Positions 32,516 through 43,162 of a stretch of 64,000 nt of DNA are shown here, one piece after another. Under the pieces are notes generated by a model. The model did no database searches and had not been told where the DNA came from. It saw nothing but the letters and a program-made list of their open reading frames with translations. The stretch is from Muraenolepis orangiensis (lineage: Eukaryota; Chordata; Actinopteri; Gadiformes; Muraenolepididae): assembly GCA_027704905.1 (NCBI GenBank), contig CM051006.1, positions 2,681,876 through 2,745,875 of the forward strand. The letters run 5' to 3'. The position numbers and the translations under genes are program-made. Numbering within the stretch: position 1 is the stretch's first letter; each line of letters starts with the position of its first letter.

Positions 32516-33370
32516 CCTACCAGTTGGTACGGTCCACTAGGTAGGCTGGTAGACAGTTGGTACGGTCCACTAGGTAGGCTGGTAGACAGTTGGTACGGTC
32601 CACTAGGTAGGCTGGTAGACAGTTGGTACGGTCCACTAGGTAGGCTGGTAGACAGTTGGTACGCTCCACTAGGTAGGCTGGTAGACAGTTGGTACGGTCC
32701 ACTAGGTAGGCTGGTAGACAGTTGGTACGGTCCACTAGATAGGCTGGTAGACAGTTGGTACGGTCCACTAGGTAGGCTGGTAGACAGTTGGTACGGTCCA
32801 CAAGGTAGGCTGGTAGACAGTTGGTACGGTCCACTAGGTAGGCTGGTAGACAGTTGGTACGGTCCACTAGGTAGGCTGGTAGACAGTTGGTACGGTCCAC
32901 TAGGTAGGCTGGTAGACAGTTGGTACGGTCCACTAGGTAGGCTGGTAGACAGTTGGTACGGTCCACTAGGTAGGCTGGTAGACAGTTGGTACGCTCCACT
33001 AGGTAGGCTGGTAGACAGTTGGTACGGTCCACTAGGTAGGCTGGTAGACAGTTGGTACGGTCCACTAGATAGGCTGGTAGACAGTTGGTACGGTCCACTA
33101 GGTAGGCTGGTAGACAGTTGGTACGGTCCACTAGGTAGGCTGGTAGACAGTTGGTATGGTCCACTAGGTAGGCTGGTAGACAGTTGGTACAGTCCACTAG
33201 GTAGGCTGGTAGACAGTTGGTACGGTCCACTAGGTAGGCTGGTAGACAGTTGGTACAGTCCACTAGGTAGGCTGGTAGACAGTTGGTACGGTCCACTAGG
33301 TAGGCTGGTAGACAGTTGGTACAGTCCACTAGGTAGGCTGGTAGACAGTTGGTACGGTCCACTAGGTAGG
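32516..33370. repeat. 33-bp minisatellite (about 26 units)
   Basis: Highly uniform units GGTACGGTCCACTAGGTAGG plus CTGGTAGACAGTT. Rare variants are CGCTCC, CTAGAT, CACAAG and CAGTCC, some recurring in the same order about 363 bp apart (CGCTCC then CTAGAT at 32662/32738 and 32993/33065), suggesting block duplication. The 33-bp period keeps two minus frames open (314 and 285 codons) as 11-residue repeats. Frame-independent openness argues against a real protein. Confidence 0.96.
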
Positions 33371-33429
33371 CCACTGATCACCTGATCTCATATTCTATGT
33401 GTTCCATGTCTATTCCCTGGAGGGCGGTG

Positions 33430-33582
<153 letters not shown>

Positions 33583-33655
33583 CTTAGTGCACATACCTCC
33601 CAGACCTAAATAGTCTTAATTGCCAAATGGTTTCAGCGGTGCAATAATATATAAG

Positions 33656-33690
33656 AAAGGAAGGAAGGAAGGAAGGAGACAAAGGAAGGA
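33656..33690. repeat. (GGAA)n microsatellite
   Basis: About six GGAA units followed by GACAAAGGAAGG. Confidence 0.9.
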
Positions 33691-33691
33691 T

Positions 33692-33909
33692 GTCACGGTT
33701 TGCATTCCTGCCTCCCCGCGTCCACAGCACCCCCCCAGGTAGCCACGCCCCCTTGTTAACTCTCACCCGCAGCGGCAATAACAATTAATAACAATTAACT
33801 TCCTCCTCATGTTTTCCCGCCTGTCTGTTTGTCTGCCTGATTGTTTCCACCTGTTCTGTTACCTTGTGTATATATAGTCTGTGCCTTCCTTTGTTTGGGT
33901 CTAGTTCGT
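33692..33909 (+). mobile_element. LTR-like 5' fragment
   Basis: Begins TGTCACGG like the unit at 11460 and has a TATA-like TGTATATATAGTCTGTGCC at about 33867. It is then replaced by a 26-bp tandem array, with no polyadenylation part recognised. It may be a truncated solo LTR whose R region was amplified. Confidence 0.4.
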
Positions 33910-34322
33910 ATTGTCTCATGTCAGAGAACCAGCGTCTTGTCTCATGTCAGAGAACCAGCGTCTTGTCTCATGTCAGAGAACCAGCGTCTTGTCTCATGTC
34001 AGAGAACCAGCGTCTTGTCTCATGTCAGAGAACCAGAGAACCAGCGTCTTGTCTCATGTCAGAGAACCAGAGAACCAGCGTCTTGTTTCATGTTAGAGAA
34101 CCAGCCTCTTGTCTCATGTGAGAGAACCAGCGTCTTGTCTCATGCCAGAGAACCAGCGTCTTGTCTCATGCCAGAGAACCAGCGTCTTGTCTCATGCCAG
34201 AGAACCAGCGTCTTGTCTCATGCCAGAGAACCAGCGTCTTGTCTCATGCCAGAGAACCAGCGTCTTGTCTCATGCCAGAGAACCAGCGTCTTGTCTCATG
34301 TCAGAGAACCAGCCTCTTGTTT
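33907..34322. repeat. 26-bp minisatellite (about 16 units)
   Basis: Units TCTCATGTCAGAGAACCAGC plus GTCTTG, period checked at 33914 and 33940. Two units carry a 9-bp AGAGAACC(A) duplication, and the distal block switches from TGTCAG to TGCCAG. It starts about 30 bp after the TATA-like box of the LTR-like fragment. Confidence 0.95.
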
Positions 34323-34334
34323 CTATGTATGACA

Positions 34335-35505
34335 TAACGTCATACTGTGCTGGACTTTCTGGACTCATCACAGTTTCTGTACTGTACTGCTCTGTATTCA
34401 TGATGCTTTCAAATGCTTTTAAATCTTTTTGCACAATTCAAGACATATACATATCGTCCATCAGTCACTTTATTGTTCTTATTATGTTATAATAATAATA
34501 ATAATAACTTTATTTATATAACACTTTTCATACAAGATGCAGCCCAAAGTGCTAATTAAAAATTAGAAAAGCAATATTAAAAAGGTATGTTTTCAACTGT
34601 GGTTTAAAGATGTCCACTGAGCCAGCCTCTCTAATATCTGTTGGGATTGTGTTCCACGGCTGTGGTGCATAGAAATTAAAAGCAGATGCCCCAATTTCCC
34701 CTTGGGGCCCCCAGGAACCTTTAAAAGAGCAGCTGTGGAGGACCTTAGGGCTCGTGAGGGGACATAAAAAGACAGGAAATCAGAAATGTACGAGGGTGCT
34801 AAATTGTTAAGAGCTTTAAAAACAAGTAGAAGGACTTTAAAATCAATTCTAAAAGATACAGGGAGCCAATGCAATGCAGCTCAAACTGGAGTAATATGCT
34901 CTCTCTTCCTTGTTTTCGTTAAAAGTCTAGCAGCAGAGTTCTGAATTAGCTGTCGCTTGTCTATTGATTTTTTAGGAAGACCAGTGAAAAGAGCATTGCA
35001 ATAGTCCAATCTACTTGAAATAAAAGCATGAATCAACTTCTCAGCATCCTGTTGGATTAAAAACAATCGAACCTTAGCAATATTTCTTAGATGGAAAAAG
35101 GCTGTTTTGGTCACCTTATTTATGCGGGTATTAAAACTTAAATCAGAGTCTAAAATTACACCTAGGCTAGTTACTTCCGATTTATTCTGGTGAGCCAAAC
35201 TTCCTAACCCATTAAAAAGTGCTTCCCTTTTGGCTTTAGGGCCTACTAAAAGTATTTCTGTCTTGTCTTCATTAAGTTAAAAAAAATTATCGCTCATCCA
35301 TCGATCAATTGCAGACAGACAGGTAGTCAAGCATTTGGATCATTTGGCTCAACATGTTAATCTTTATTGTGTATAGTATTTTCGTAGTATTGTTTAGAAA
35401 TGCATACCGCGGGAGGGAATGGGAAGTAAGCATTCCATTGTACTCCATTGTACGTTGCAAATGGCGAATACAAATCTTGCATCTTGAATCTTCTATCTTG
35501 TATTG
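34335..35505 (+). mobile_element. Rex1-like LINE family C, copy C1 (3' UTR only, split by an L2 insertion)
   Basis: Part 1 (34335-34483: GCTGGACTTTCTGGACTCAT, TACTGTACTGCTCTG, TTCATGATGC) and part 2 (about 35354-35505: TATTTTCGTAGTATTG, GGGAGGGAATGGGAAGTAAG, CTTGTATTG) each match consecutive segments of the 3' UTR of copy C2 (36842-37160). Between them sits an L2 fragment in the opposite orientation. ATGTTA occurs at both junctions (34484-34489, 35354-35359) and may be a short target duplication. Confidence 0.8.
34490..35345 (-). mobile_element. L2-clade LINE 3' fragment nested in C1
   Basis: The minus-strand element has its (ATT)n tail at 34490-34506. Frames 34881-35198 (LGVILDSDLSFNTRINKVTK, AFFHLRNIAKVR, LIHAFISSRLDYCNALFTGL, QNSAARLLTKTRKREHITPV) and 34593-34874 (MHWLPVSFRIDFKVLLLVFK, APSYISDFLSFYVPSRALRS) give the L2 C-terminal region, broken by one frameshift near 34880. 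About 850 bp remain; RT catalytic core absent. Sequence differs from both other L2 copies, so three L2 lineages are represented. Confidence 0.85.
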
Positions 35506-35675
35506 TATCCACCACACACCAGCTCTACCCTACCAGCTCCACCACTACCACCTCCACCACCTCCACCACCTCCACCACACATCACCTTCACCCTACCAGC
35601 TCCACCAGTACCACCTCCACCCTACCAGCTCCACCACTAACACCTCCACAACACACCAGCTCCACCCTACCACCT
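35506..35675. repeat. CACCTCCACC/CTACCAGCTCCACC minisatellite, left block
   Basis: Degenerate ACCAGCTCCACCCTACC and CACCTCCACCAC units between the C1 tail and the 5'-truncated start of C2. Related to the array following C2 at 37160-37370. Confidence 0.85.
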
Positions 35676-37165
35676 TTCAACCAAGGCCTCAATGATTATC
35701 GTCCAGTGACTTTAACACCCATAGCCATGAAGTGCCTGGAAAAACGTATTATGTTGCATATCAACTTTTCCATCCTTGAGTCCTTAGACCCACGCGAGTT
35801 TGCATACAGACCAAACAGGTCTGTATACAACACCATTTCCCTGGCACTACACACGGCCCTGCAGCACCTAGACAGGAGGGACACCTATGTCACACTGCTG
35901 TTCATTGACTACAGCTCGGCGTTCAACACCATCGTTCCCTCCAAGTTGGTCCTTAAACTGAGGGACCTAGGTCTGTGTGTCCCCATCTGTAACTGGATTA
36001 TGGACTTCCTGACGGGCAGGCCTCAAGTGGTGAAGATTGGGAACAACATCTCATCCACTCTGGTCCTCAACACCGGAGCACCCTAAGGCTGTACACACAT
36101 GACTGTACTGCCATGCACTGCAATAATCAGATTATCAAGTTTGCAGACGACACCACAGTCATCGGCCTGATAAGCGAGGGCGACGAAATGGAGTACAGAG
36201 ATGAGGGAGTCCAGATGACGCGATGGACAACAGCCTCGCACTGAATGTTAGCAAGACTAAGGAGCTCATCGTAGACTTCAGGAGCAACCGGAGCACCACT
36301 CCACCATCAGCCTGGACGGGACACCGGTGGAGGTCGTCAGCTGCTTCCGTTTCCTTGGGCAACGGATTTCCGATGACCTGTCGTGGACCTGCAACACGGA
36401 GGTCATGCTGAAGAAGGCACACCAGCGCCTCTATGCTCTGTGGTGCGGAATAGGCCAGAGGTGGCTAATGAACTTCTACGGTGGCCCCGTAGAGAGCGTC
36501 CTGACGAGTGGCATCACTGTGTGCTACGGCAACACCACTGAACAGGACAAGAAAGCCATCAAGTGGGTTGTGAGGACGGCAGAAAAGATTACCGGGTGTG
36601 CCCATGCATTGAGGAGATCTGTAGGACCAGATGTTGGAAGAAGGCCATGTCCATCATAAAGGACTAAAACCACCCTGGGCACCATCTCTTCTCCCCCCTA
36701 CCATCTGGTCGCCGGTTGTGCAGCATCAGTACTACCAGGGATAAGGATAGTTTTTATCCACAGGCAGTGCGCCTACTGAACTGGTAGGAGTGCTGACACT
36801 TTCACTTTCATAACATTGTCATTAACATTACACTTACATACTTTACTGGACTTTCTGGACTCATCACAGTTACTGCACTGTACTGCACTGCATTCATGAT
36901 GCTGCTGCACTACTGGCACTTAAAATTGCTTTTAAAGATTTTTGTAAAAATAAAGAAAAATAAATAAACATGTGCATTCAACACATGTGCATATCATTTA
37001 ACATTCACTTTGCTGCTCTACTTTATTTTTATTTAATATATTATTCCTATTTTTATGGTATTGTTTTGGAGATGTATACTGAGGGAGGGAATGGGGAGTA
37101 AGCATTCCAATGTACTTGTTACAAATGGCCGAAACAAATATCCTGTATCTTATATCTTGTATCTT
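35676..37165 (+). mobile_element. Rex1-like LINE family C, copy C2
   Basis: 5'-truncated at about 35676 (GGCCTCAATGATTATCGTCC = LNDYRPVTLTPIAMKCLEK). RT continues as MLHINFSILESLDPREFAYR, LLFIDYSSAFNTIVPSKL and LVLNTGAP to 36086, where an in-frame stop and a small deletion follow. Then KFADDTTVIGLISEGDE (another frame, about 36138-36188), NSLALNVSKTKELIVDFRSN (36223-36411) and the C-terminus at 36327-36659 (VVSCFRFLGQRISDDLSW, HQRLYALWCGIGQRWLMNFY). The 3' UTR runs to about 37160 with a TATCTTG-rich tail. At least three frame changes; dead. Confidence 0.86.
35697..36086 (+). pseudogene. Rex1-like RT fragment (C2)
   Basis: About 130 codons of RT homology inside a longer frame whose first part (35448-35690) is translated minisatellite. 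Shows DYRPVTLTPIAMKCLEKRIM, FAYRPNRSVYNTISLALHTA, FIDYSSAFNTIVPSK, CNWIMDFLTGRPQVVKI and LVLNTGAP. TAA follows at 36084-36086 in place of QG. Confidence 0.82.
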
Positions 37166-37370
37166 GTACCTCCACCACACACCACCTCCACCCTTCCAAG
37201 CTCCACCACACACCACCTCCACTCTTCCAAGCTCCACCACACACCACCTCCACCCTTCCAAGCTCCACCACACACCACCTCCACCCTTCCAAGCTCCACC
37301 ACACACCACCTCCACCCTTCCAAGCTCCACCACACACCACCTCCACCCTTCCAAGCTCCACCACACAGCA
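37165..37370. repeat. 31-bp minisatellite (about 6 units)
   Basis: Units TTCCAAGCTCCACCACACAC plus CACCTCCACCC, period 31 checked at 37194 and 37225. Directly follows the LINE C2 tail. Confidence 0.95.
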
Positions 37371-37434
37371 GCCTGTGGATTGTTAGTTGTTAGTTAATTC
37401 ATGTGTTGGTTTTTTTTTCTATATATTTGAGATA

Positions 37435-37990
37435 TAGTCTTAAAACAACGTTAACTCTATCTATCTATTAGATACATAGTGTGAAAAAACAACCGTATTT
37501 CTATCGATCTATTAGAGATATAGTGTTAAAACAACCTTATCTCGATATATCTATAAGAGATATAGTGTTAAAACAACCTTATCTCTATCTATATATAAGA
37601 GAAATAGTGTTAAAACAACGTTATCTCTATCTATCTATAAGAGATATAGTGTAAAACAACCTTATCTCTATCTATATATGAGGGATATAGTGTTAAAATC
37701 GACCTTATCTCTTTCCATCTGCATTAGGGATATAGTGTTCAAATCGACCTTATCTCTATCTATATATTAGGGATATAGTGTTAAAACAACCTTATCTCTA
37801 TCTATATATTAGGGATATAGTGTTCAAATCGACCTTATCTCTATCTATATATTAGGGATATAGTGTTCAAATCTACCTTATCTCTATCTATATATTAGGG
37901 ATATAGTGTTAAAATCGACCTTATCTCTATCTATATATTAGGGATATAGTGTTCAAATGGACCTTATCAGTTTCCATCTGCATTATGGAT
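37435..37990. repeat. 42-bp AT-rich minisatellite (about 13 units)
   Basis: Units GGATATAGTGTTAAAACAAC plus CTTATCTCTATCTATATATTAG, period 42 checked at 37771 and 37813. Variants GTTCAAATCGACC and GTTAAAACAACC alternate in the distal half. One divergent unit carries TTTCCATCTGCATTAGGG, and that variant recurs at the right edge. Confidence 0.95.
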
Positions 37991-38672
37991 ATAGTGTAAA
38001 ATAGAGCTTTGTGGCTGATGCTCTCTGTGTCTCTCCGATCAGCTCAGCTCAGAGTCTAAATTGGTACCAAACTGCGTCATTTGAGGGAGTTATCTAGAGG
38101 AGGAGATGATGGAGCAGGCAGCATGGAGGAGAGGTTGTTCATATGCTACCCACATTGAACTGATACAAAGATACCCTTTAAGGGTTGTGTCTTTAGCCCC
38201 ATCTCTTAGTTGATTTACTGTCTGCTTCTCTTGGCACAATGCCATCTGTTATTGATACAGATATACATTTACATATGAAGATATGTTATGGATATTATTT
38301 ATAGTGTTCTATGAGCAGCTTATGGATTGTGTGGCATGGGATCTGCTAATCCAATGATCCAATCTGCTAAACAAATGTGCTGTCACTTTGAAATGATCAG
38401 GATCATGTGTGAGTGTGCATATCTGTACATGATTGTGAGTGTGTGTGTGTGTGTGTGTGTGCATGAGTGTGTATGTGTGCATGTTTTCTTATGTGTGTGT
38501 GTGTGTGTGTGTGAGTATTTGCATGTGCTTGCATGTCTATGCATGTATGTTTGTGTGTGTGTGTGTGTACATGTGTGCATACAATTGGGAATTGCATGAT
38601 TGTCTGCATGTGTGTGTGTGTGTGTTTGCATCTGCATTGTGTGTGTGTGTGTGTGTGTGTGCATTGTGTGTG

Positions 38673-38712
<40 letters not shown>

Positions 38713-38955
38713 GTAGAATTTTAAGGTAACACATCACTGTGATTATGATCCTTGAATGCAAAATCACATAAAATAAACCAGTTCACCAATCTCTTTCGCT
38801 CCTTCATGATTCCAAGCTACTCTATGCTCTCACCGGTTCAAGGAAGGAGTTTGTTGGTTATTGGAAAATGTACGACTGTTCTGAGCCTCACTTGTAAGTC
38901 ACTTTGGATACAGACGTAAACAAGCACACATCTAAATCTGGAGGATTGAATACTC
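37991..38955. other. Unannotated stretch with interrupted (TG)n at 38437-38712
   Basis: No gene. The TG tract carries many GCATG interruptions and is an old, degenerate compound repeat. Confidence 0.7.
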
Positions 38956-39175
38956 TTCATTGTCACATACATGTACACACACAGTGAAATGAGTTTCTCT
39001 GCATTTAACCCATCCTAGTGTTAGGAGCAGTGGGCAGCTATTGGATATACAGCACCCGGGGAGCAGTGTAGGGGTCTGGTGTCTTGCTCAAGGACACCTC
39101 AACAGTTTTTGCTAGAAGGAGCCGGGGGATCGAACCAGCATGTGAGGCGACTGCTCTACCTCCTGAGCTATTGCT
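38956..39175 (-). repeat. tRNA-derived SINE-like repeat, copy 2
   Basis: On the minus strand from 39172: TAGCTCAGGAGGTAGAGCAG (A-box fit) and, 10-odd bases later, GCTGGTTCGATCCCCC (B-box). The inter-box spacer has lost about 11 bp relative to copy 1 (CTTCCAGTT missing). The body contains TGTCCTTGAGCAAGACACCA and GCAGAGAAACTCATTTCACT. Internal pol III promoter sequence in dispersed copies indicates a SINE. Confidence 0.7.
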
Positions 39176-39389
39176 AAGGTAAACCTAGCTGGGCTAGAAA
39201 ACACTTGATATAATGTTCAGGTCTATGAATGCAGTACGACTCTGGGACATGAGTACCAGAAGCATGTAATATTAATATCCCCCAGACACACACTACCTTA
39301 TTTCATACTGCCCATCAGACATCCACAACACACAAATACAGGAATACATAAATAATCTATCCATCAGTTTGTAGTTACTCATGTGGTTG

Positions 39390-39450
<61 letters not shown>

Positions 39451-39810
39451 CCTGTGTTTTATTACAAAAGGTTATCTCTAAGAACTTTGGTGATGTGTTT
39501 GTAAAGGTTACCTATCAGACATGCGGTGGTCGGTTGGTGTTGAATTAATTTCCCCAGAGGGAGAAGGGGGAACTTTTAGTTCTGCTAACTGTAAAGCAGT
39601 AAACAGTAGACATTGGATCTAAATATAACATATAGAATTATGGCAGCTATACCAGCACATCTAAGGGACTCAACATCACAAGGTCGGCTATGTTCTGCAT
39701 CCCATTCAACCTGTGCTACGGAATTAATAACTAACTAATTGGATTTATCATTTCTTTAGTTTTCATAATTGTTTTAATTCAAAGACATGCGTTCAAAAGA
39801 TCTCTCTCTA

Positions 39811-39841
<31 letters not shown>

Positions 39842-40148
39842 TCCAGTTTAGAGAGGAAGAAATTAACTATGCGGTGCATTGTGGGTAGGCAAGGATGGCC
39901 TGGCTGCTGGCTGCTGTTTGAACAGCAGACCAACCATATGATACTAAAGGAGCTGAGGAAAGACAAATAGAGGGCATTATGGGATATAGGGCATTATGTG
40001 ATGGATGGACAGATATCTATATATATATATATATATATATACTGTATATACTTGCTTTAGTACACCTTCCCTTCTCTTGTTTGACTCTCTTGAAGCTTGT
40101 TCTACAAACTGTGATAAACACATTGTCTAATCCAACATATTACAAAAT
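39176..40148. other. Unannotated stretch with (TG)n 39400-39449 and TA/CT tracts
   Basis: Microsatellites at 39400-39449 (TG), 39802-39842 (CT then TA) and 40017-40042 (TA). No gene recognised. Confidence 0.65.
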
Positions 40149-40149
40149 T

Positions 40150-42000
40150 GAAGAGACCGACATATTATACTGTACACGGTTTGATGAAACAGGTTGCTCT
40201 GGAGAGAGGCTCTTATCCAGAAACGTCTGACAAATATTCTTGAGGATGAAGAACTATCAGAGGACATCAAGGAGAACCTAAACATCCTGTTCAATGCACT
40301 CACTGAAACTCAAGAATCTCTCCAGAAAGCTAACAGTGATCTTGAGAATGATGGTGACATCAAGGAGCTGATCAACATAGTCTACGAGAAACCTGGCACA
40401 GACATGTGGGTCTCCTTCTTGGAGATGTCCGACCCTCTTGTACATTGGCTTGATGTATATCATGCAAGAAATGAAATTAAATTAAATAAATGGTCCAGAG
40501 CTAACAACAGCACCTACTGTCAACATACAACATGTTGCCTGGACTGATGGCATATGACAACCATGACTATGGAAGGTGGTTGCCAGACTATTGGGCAATG
40601 CTCTCTTTGCTTTCAGAGGAGAAAATGGCCTTTTTTCAATGATCACTTCACCCAGTCCATGACAGTGCTACCCTACTCCTGACAGCCACTTGACTTTTTG
40701 ATAGAAACAACAATGAACCTGATCTCTAAGCTAAAGCAAGGATGGACTCAGCTTCTTCATAATGAGAAGCAACTGTTCTCAACAACAAGGAATGCAAACA
40801 ACGTTGCAAGGGTAAAGTCTACTGTGAAGCGGAGCCTCAAGTGCCAGCGTTCCCATAGGAAGCATGTTGAATTCCAGCAAGTGAGGATGAAGAACAATGA
40901 GCAGGCAGTTCAGGACCTGCAGGCATGTATGACAGATTTTGCAGCTGAGCCCTTTGATATCTCTTCACCAACACTGAGGTCACTACAGTCTGGCCTGGCC
41001 GCCTCACCAGAATTAGTGCATTTCTCAAGACTGCACTTCCAGATGGCCAAGCTCAGGTTGAAACCTTCCTGCAAGAGCACGTGTTCACAAAGATCATGCC
41101 TCTCACTGCAACCATCCACAGGAATAAGAGGCTTCATTTTGCTGGAAAAATGCTCTGTGCACCATCTGGTGCTCATATGAAGGTGGCCCACATGGAGAGA
41201 TCAGGGCTGGCAGCCCTGGTGGATCTTGCGGAGGGATCAGGTATGAGCCAACTCAAGACAGCTCTTGAGAGGAAAGTGACTGAGGAGTGCCTTTCAGTCT
41301 ACAATGTGGATGGGTAAATGCACAAGACGATGAAGAGCAAGTTGTTAGAGCTCTTCAAGCTAGACACAGTTAGTGAAAAACCACAAGATGCGAGGACACT
41401 GATGTGTATGTCCAAGCGGCTTATGTCTCGCAGCAAGTCAGAGGTGATCTGCTGATTAAATGCAAGAATGCGTTAATCAACTGCCATGCAATACTCTCTG
41501 AAGAGGTTGCAGACATCATAAAATCTCTCCATGTGATCACTGGCAGTGACAACACCTCAGGCTTCTATGGGCATGGGAAGAAGGTGTTGGAGAATATGAT
41601 GATTGAGCCTGAGGCAAGAGAGCTCCTAAGATCAGTGAGAGTGAGTGTCTGGAGATATTAGATGAAGTCAGAGTGGATATGAAGGCATTTGTCCTCTCCA
41701 TCGTTTATGGTGAGAGTGCAGATGTGACTTGCAGCCAGGCCAGAGCTTTCAAGTGGCACAAACTGAAGAAGAAGAGCACAATCTGTCTCCCATCTGACGA
41801 CTCTTTGAATTTTCATGTGGAAAGGACAAACTACATCACATATTGCCAGCTCCATTACAACCTGCTGGGGCATCCCTCTCCACGGCTCCAGGGTCACGGC
41901 TGGGAACTAGTGAACGGGAAGTGCCGTCCGGTACGTCACACCCTTCCTCCTTGCCGCAGTAGCTCACACCTCATGACTGTTCAAGCTGCCTAAGTACACG
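40150..42000 (+). pseudogene. Decayed copy of an uncharacterised protein family (possible nuclease-like)
   Basis: Successive plus-strand frames with protein-like composition: 40194-40547 (RLTNILEDEELSEDIKENLN), 40560-40720 untracked codons (NYGRWLPDYWAMLS-like, FFNDHFTQSM), 40698-41000 (TTMNLISKLKQGWTQLLHNE), 41081-41317 (RSGLAALVDLAEGSGMSQLK), 41404-41661 and 41673-41930 (LNFHVERTNYITYCQLHYNL, HGWELVNGKCRPVRHTLPP). At about 41398-41440, EDTDVYVQAAYVSQQVRG precedes IKSLHVITGSDNTSGFYGHG plus KK. I recall this block order from unnamed multi-copy proteins of fish and cnidarians. At least five frame changes and a probable internal deletion near 41395. No introns are obvious, consistent with a retrocopy or transposon gene. 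Confidence 0.5.
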
Positions 42001-42373
42001 TCACTCATCAAGCATGTGAAGCCCACCCTTAGGACAGTGTGGCCTAAGGGAGCAGACTCTAAGTTGCAAAACCGGTTTATACACATGGATTGGAGCCTGT
42101 TTGCCTCCCAGTCTACCCTAGACTCTCACACCAACATCGACTCCTACGCCTCCTCCATTTTGGATTACATCAACATTCCCCAACCAGAAGCCGTGGATAA
42201 ACAGAGAGGTCCGCCTACTCCTAAAGGCACGTGATGCTGCTTTTAGCTCAGGCGATGCACTGGCCTACTGTTTAGCCAGGGCTAATCTGAAAAAGGGCAT
42301 CAAGCTGACCAAGCTCAACCACAAGCGAAGGGTTGAAGACCACTTCAACAACTCCGATCCCGGACGCATGTGG

Positions 42374-42580
42374 CCGGACGCATGAAGGAGTGGGGCCTGG
42401 CAGACAGCGCAGTATGTGAGTGTGGCGAGCCTGAGCAGACTGCCGACCACATAATCACCACCTGTCCTCTGTACAGACCTCCTTCAGAGGCTGGCCTCTT
42501 CCAAGTGGGACCAGAGACGAGAGCGTGGCTTTGTGACACTGAGCTGGACATATGACGATGATACACGAAAGAAGAAGAAG
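42374..42580 (+). mobile_element. Nested 207-bp LINE 3' tail
   Basis: Interrupts the B3 linker between TGG (42371-42373) and TGG (42581-42583), a 3-bp target duplication. It encodes MKEWGLADSAVCECGEPEQT, ADHIITTCPLYRPP, a CX1CX8HX4C-type zinc-knuckle motif typical of LINE C-termini, then a stop and GATGATACACGAAAGAAG with an (AAG)n tail. This is a complete signature of a severely 5'-truncated insertion from an unrelated LINE family. Confidence 0.75.
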
Positions 42581-43162
42581 TGGCAGGGCATCCAGGCCAT
42601 CACGGATTATAAACCCTCCAACAACTCCCCCCCAACCACCGACTCATCTCTCCCTGACAAACTCAATCTTTTTTTTTCTCGCTACAACTGGAAAAACACC
42701 AAACGGCCCACCAGGGCAACTCTCCCCGTTGACCACCAACCCCTCACCCTATCCCCCACAGACGTGCGTGCGGCACTGAGCAGAACAAATGCGCATAAGG
42801 CAGCTGGTCCTGATGGCCTCCCCGGTCGTGTGCTCAGGAACTGCACTGAGTAGCTGACCGAGGTCCTTACTGACATTTTCAACTTGTCACTAGCTCAGGC
42901 AGTTGTCCCAGCGTGCTTTAAAACCACCTCCATTGTGCCAGCGCCAAAACACTCCTCTGCAGCGAGCTTCAATGACTTCCGCCCTGTTGCACTCACCCCC
43001 ATCATCATGAAGTGCTTCGAGAGGCTGGTCCTGGCTCACCTCAAATCTGGCCTGTCACCCTCACTGGATAAACACCAGTGCCTGGTGTTTATTTAAAACA
43101 ACATTTGCCTACCGTGAGAACAAAAACAATGATGAGCCTCCAGGGAGGAGGTCCAGCACCTG

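Noticed and set aside
32437..33381. 314-codon minus open frame of 11-residue repeats as a repetitive structural protein
   Set aside because: A second frame is open for 285 codons over the same DNA; openness comes from the 33-bp period, and there is no non-repeat coding context.
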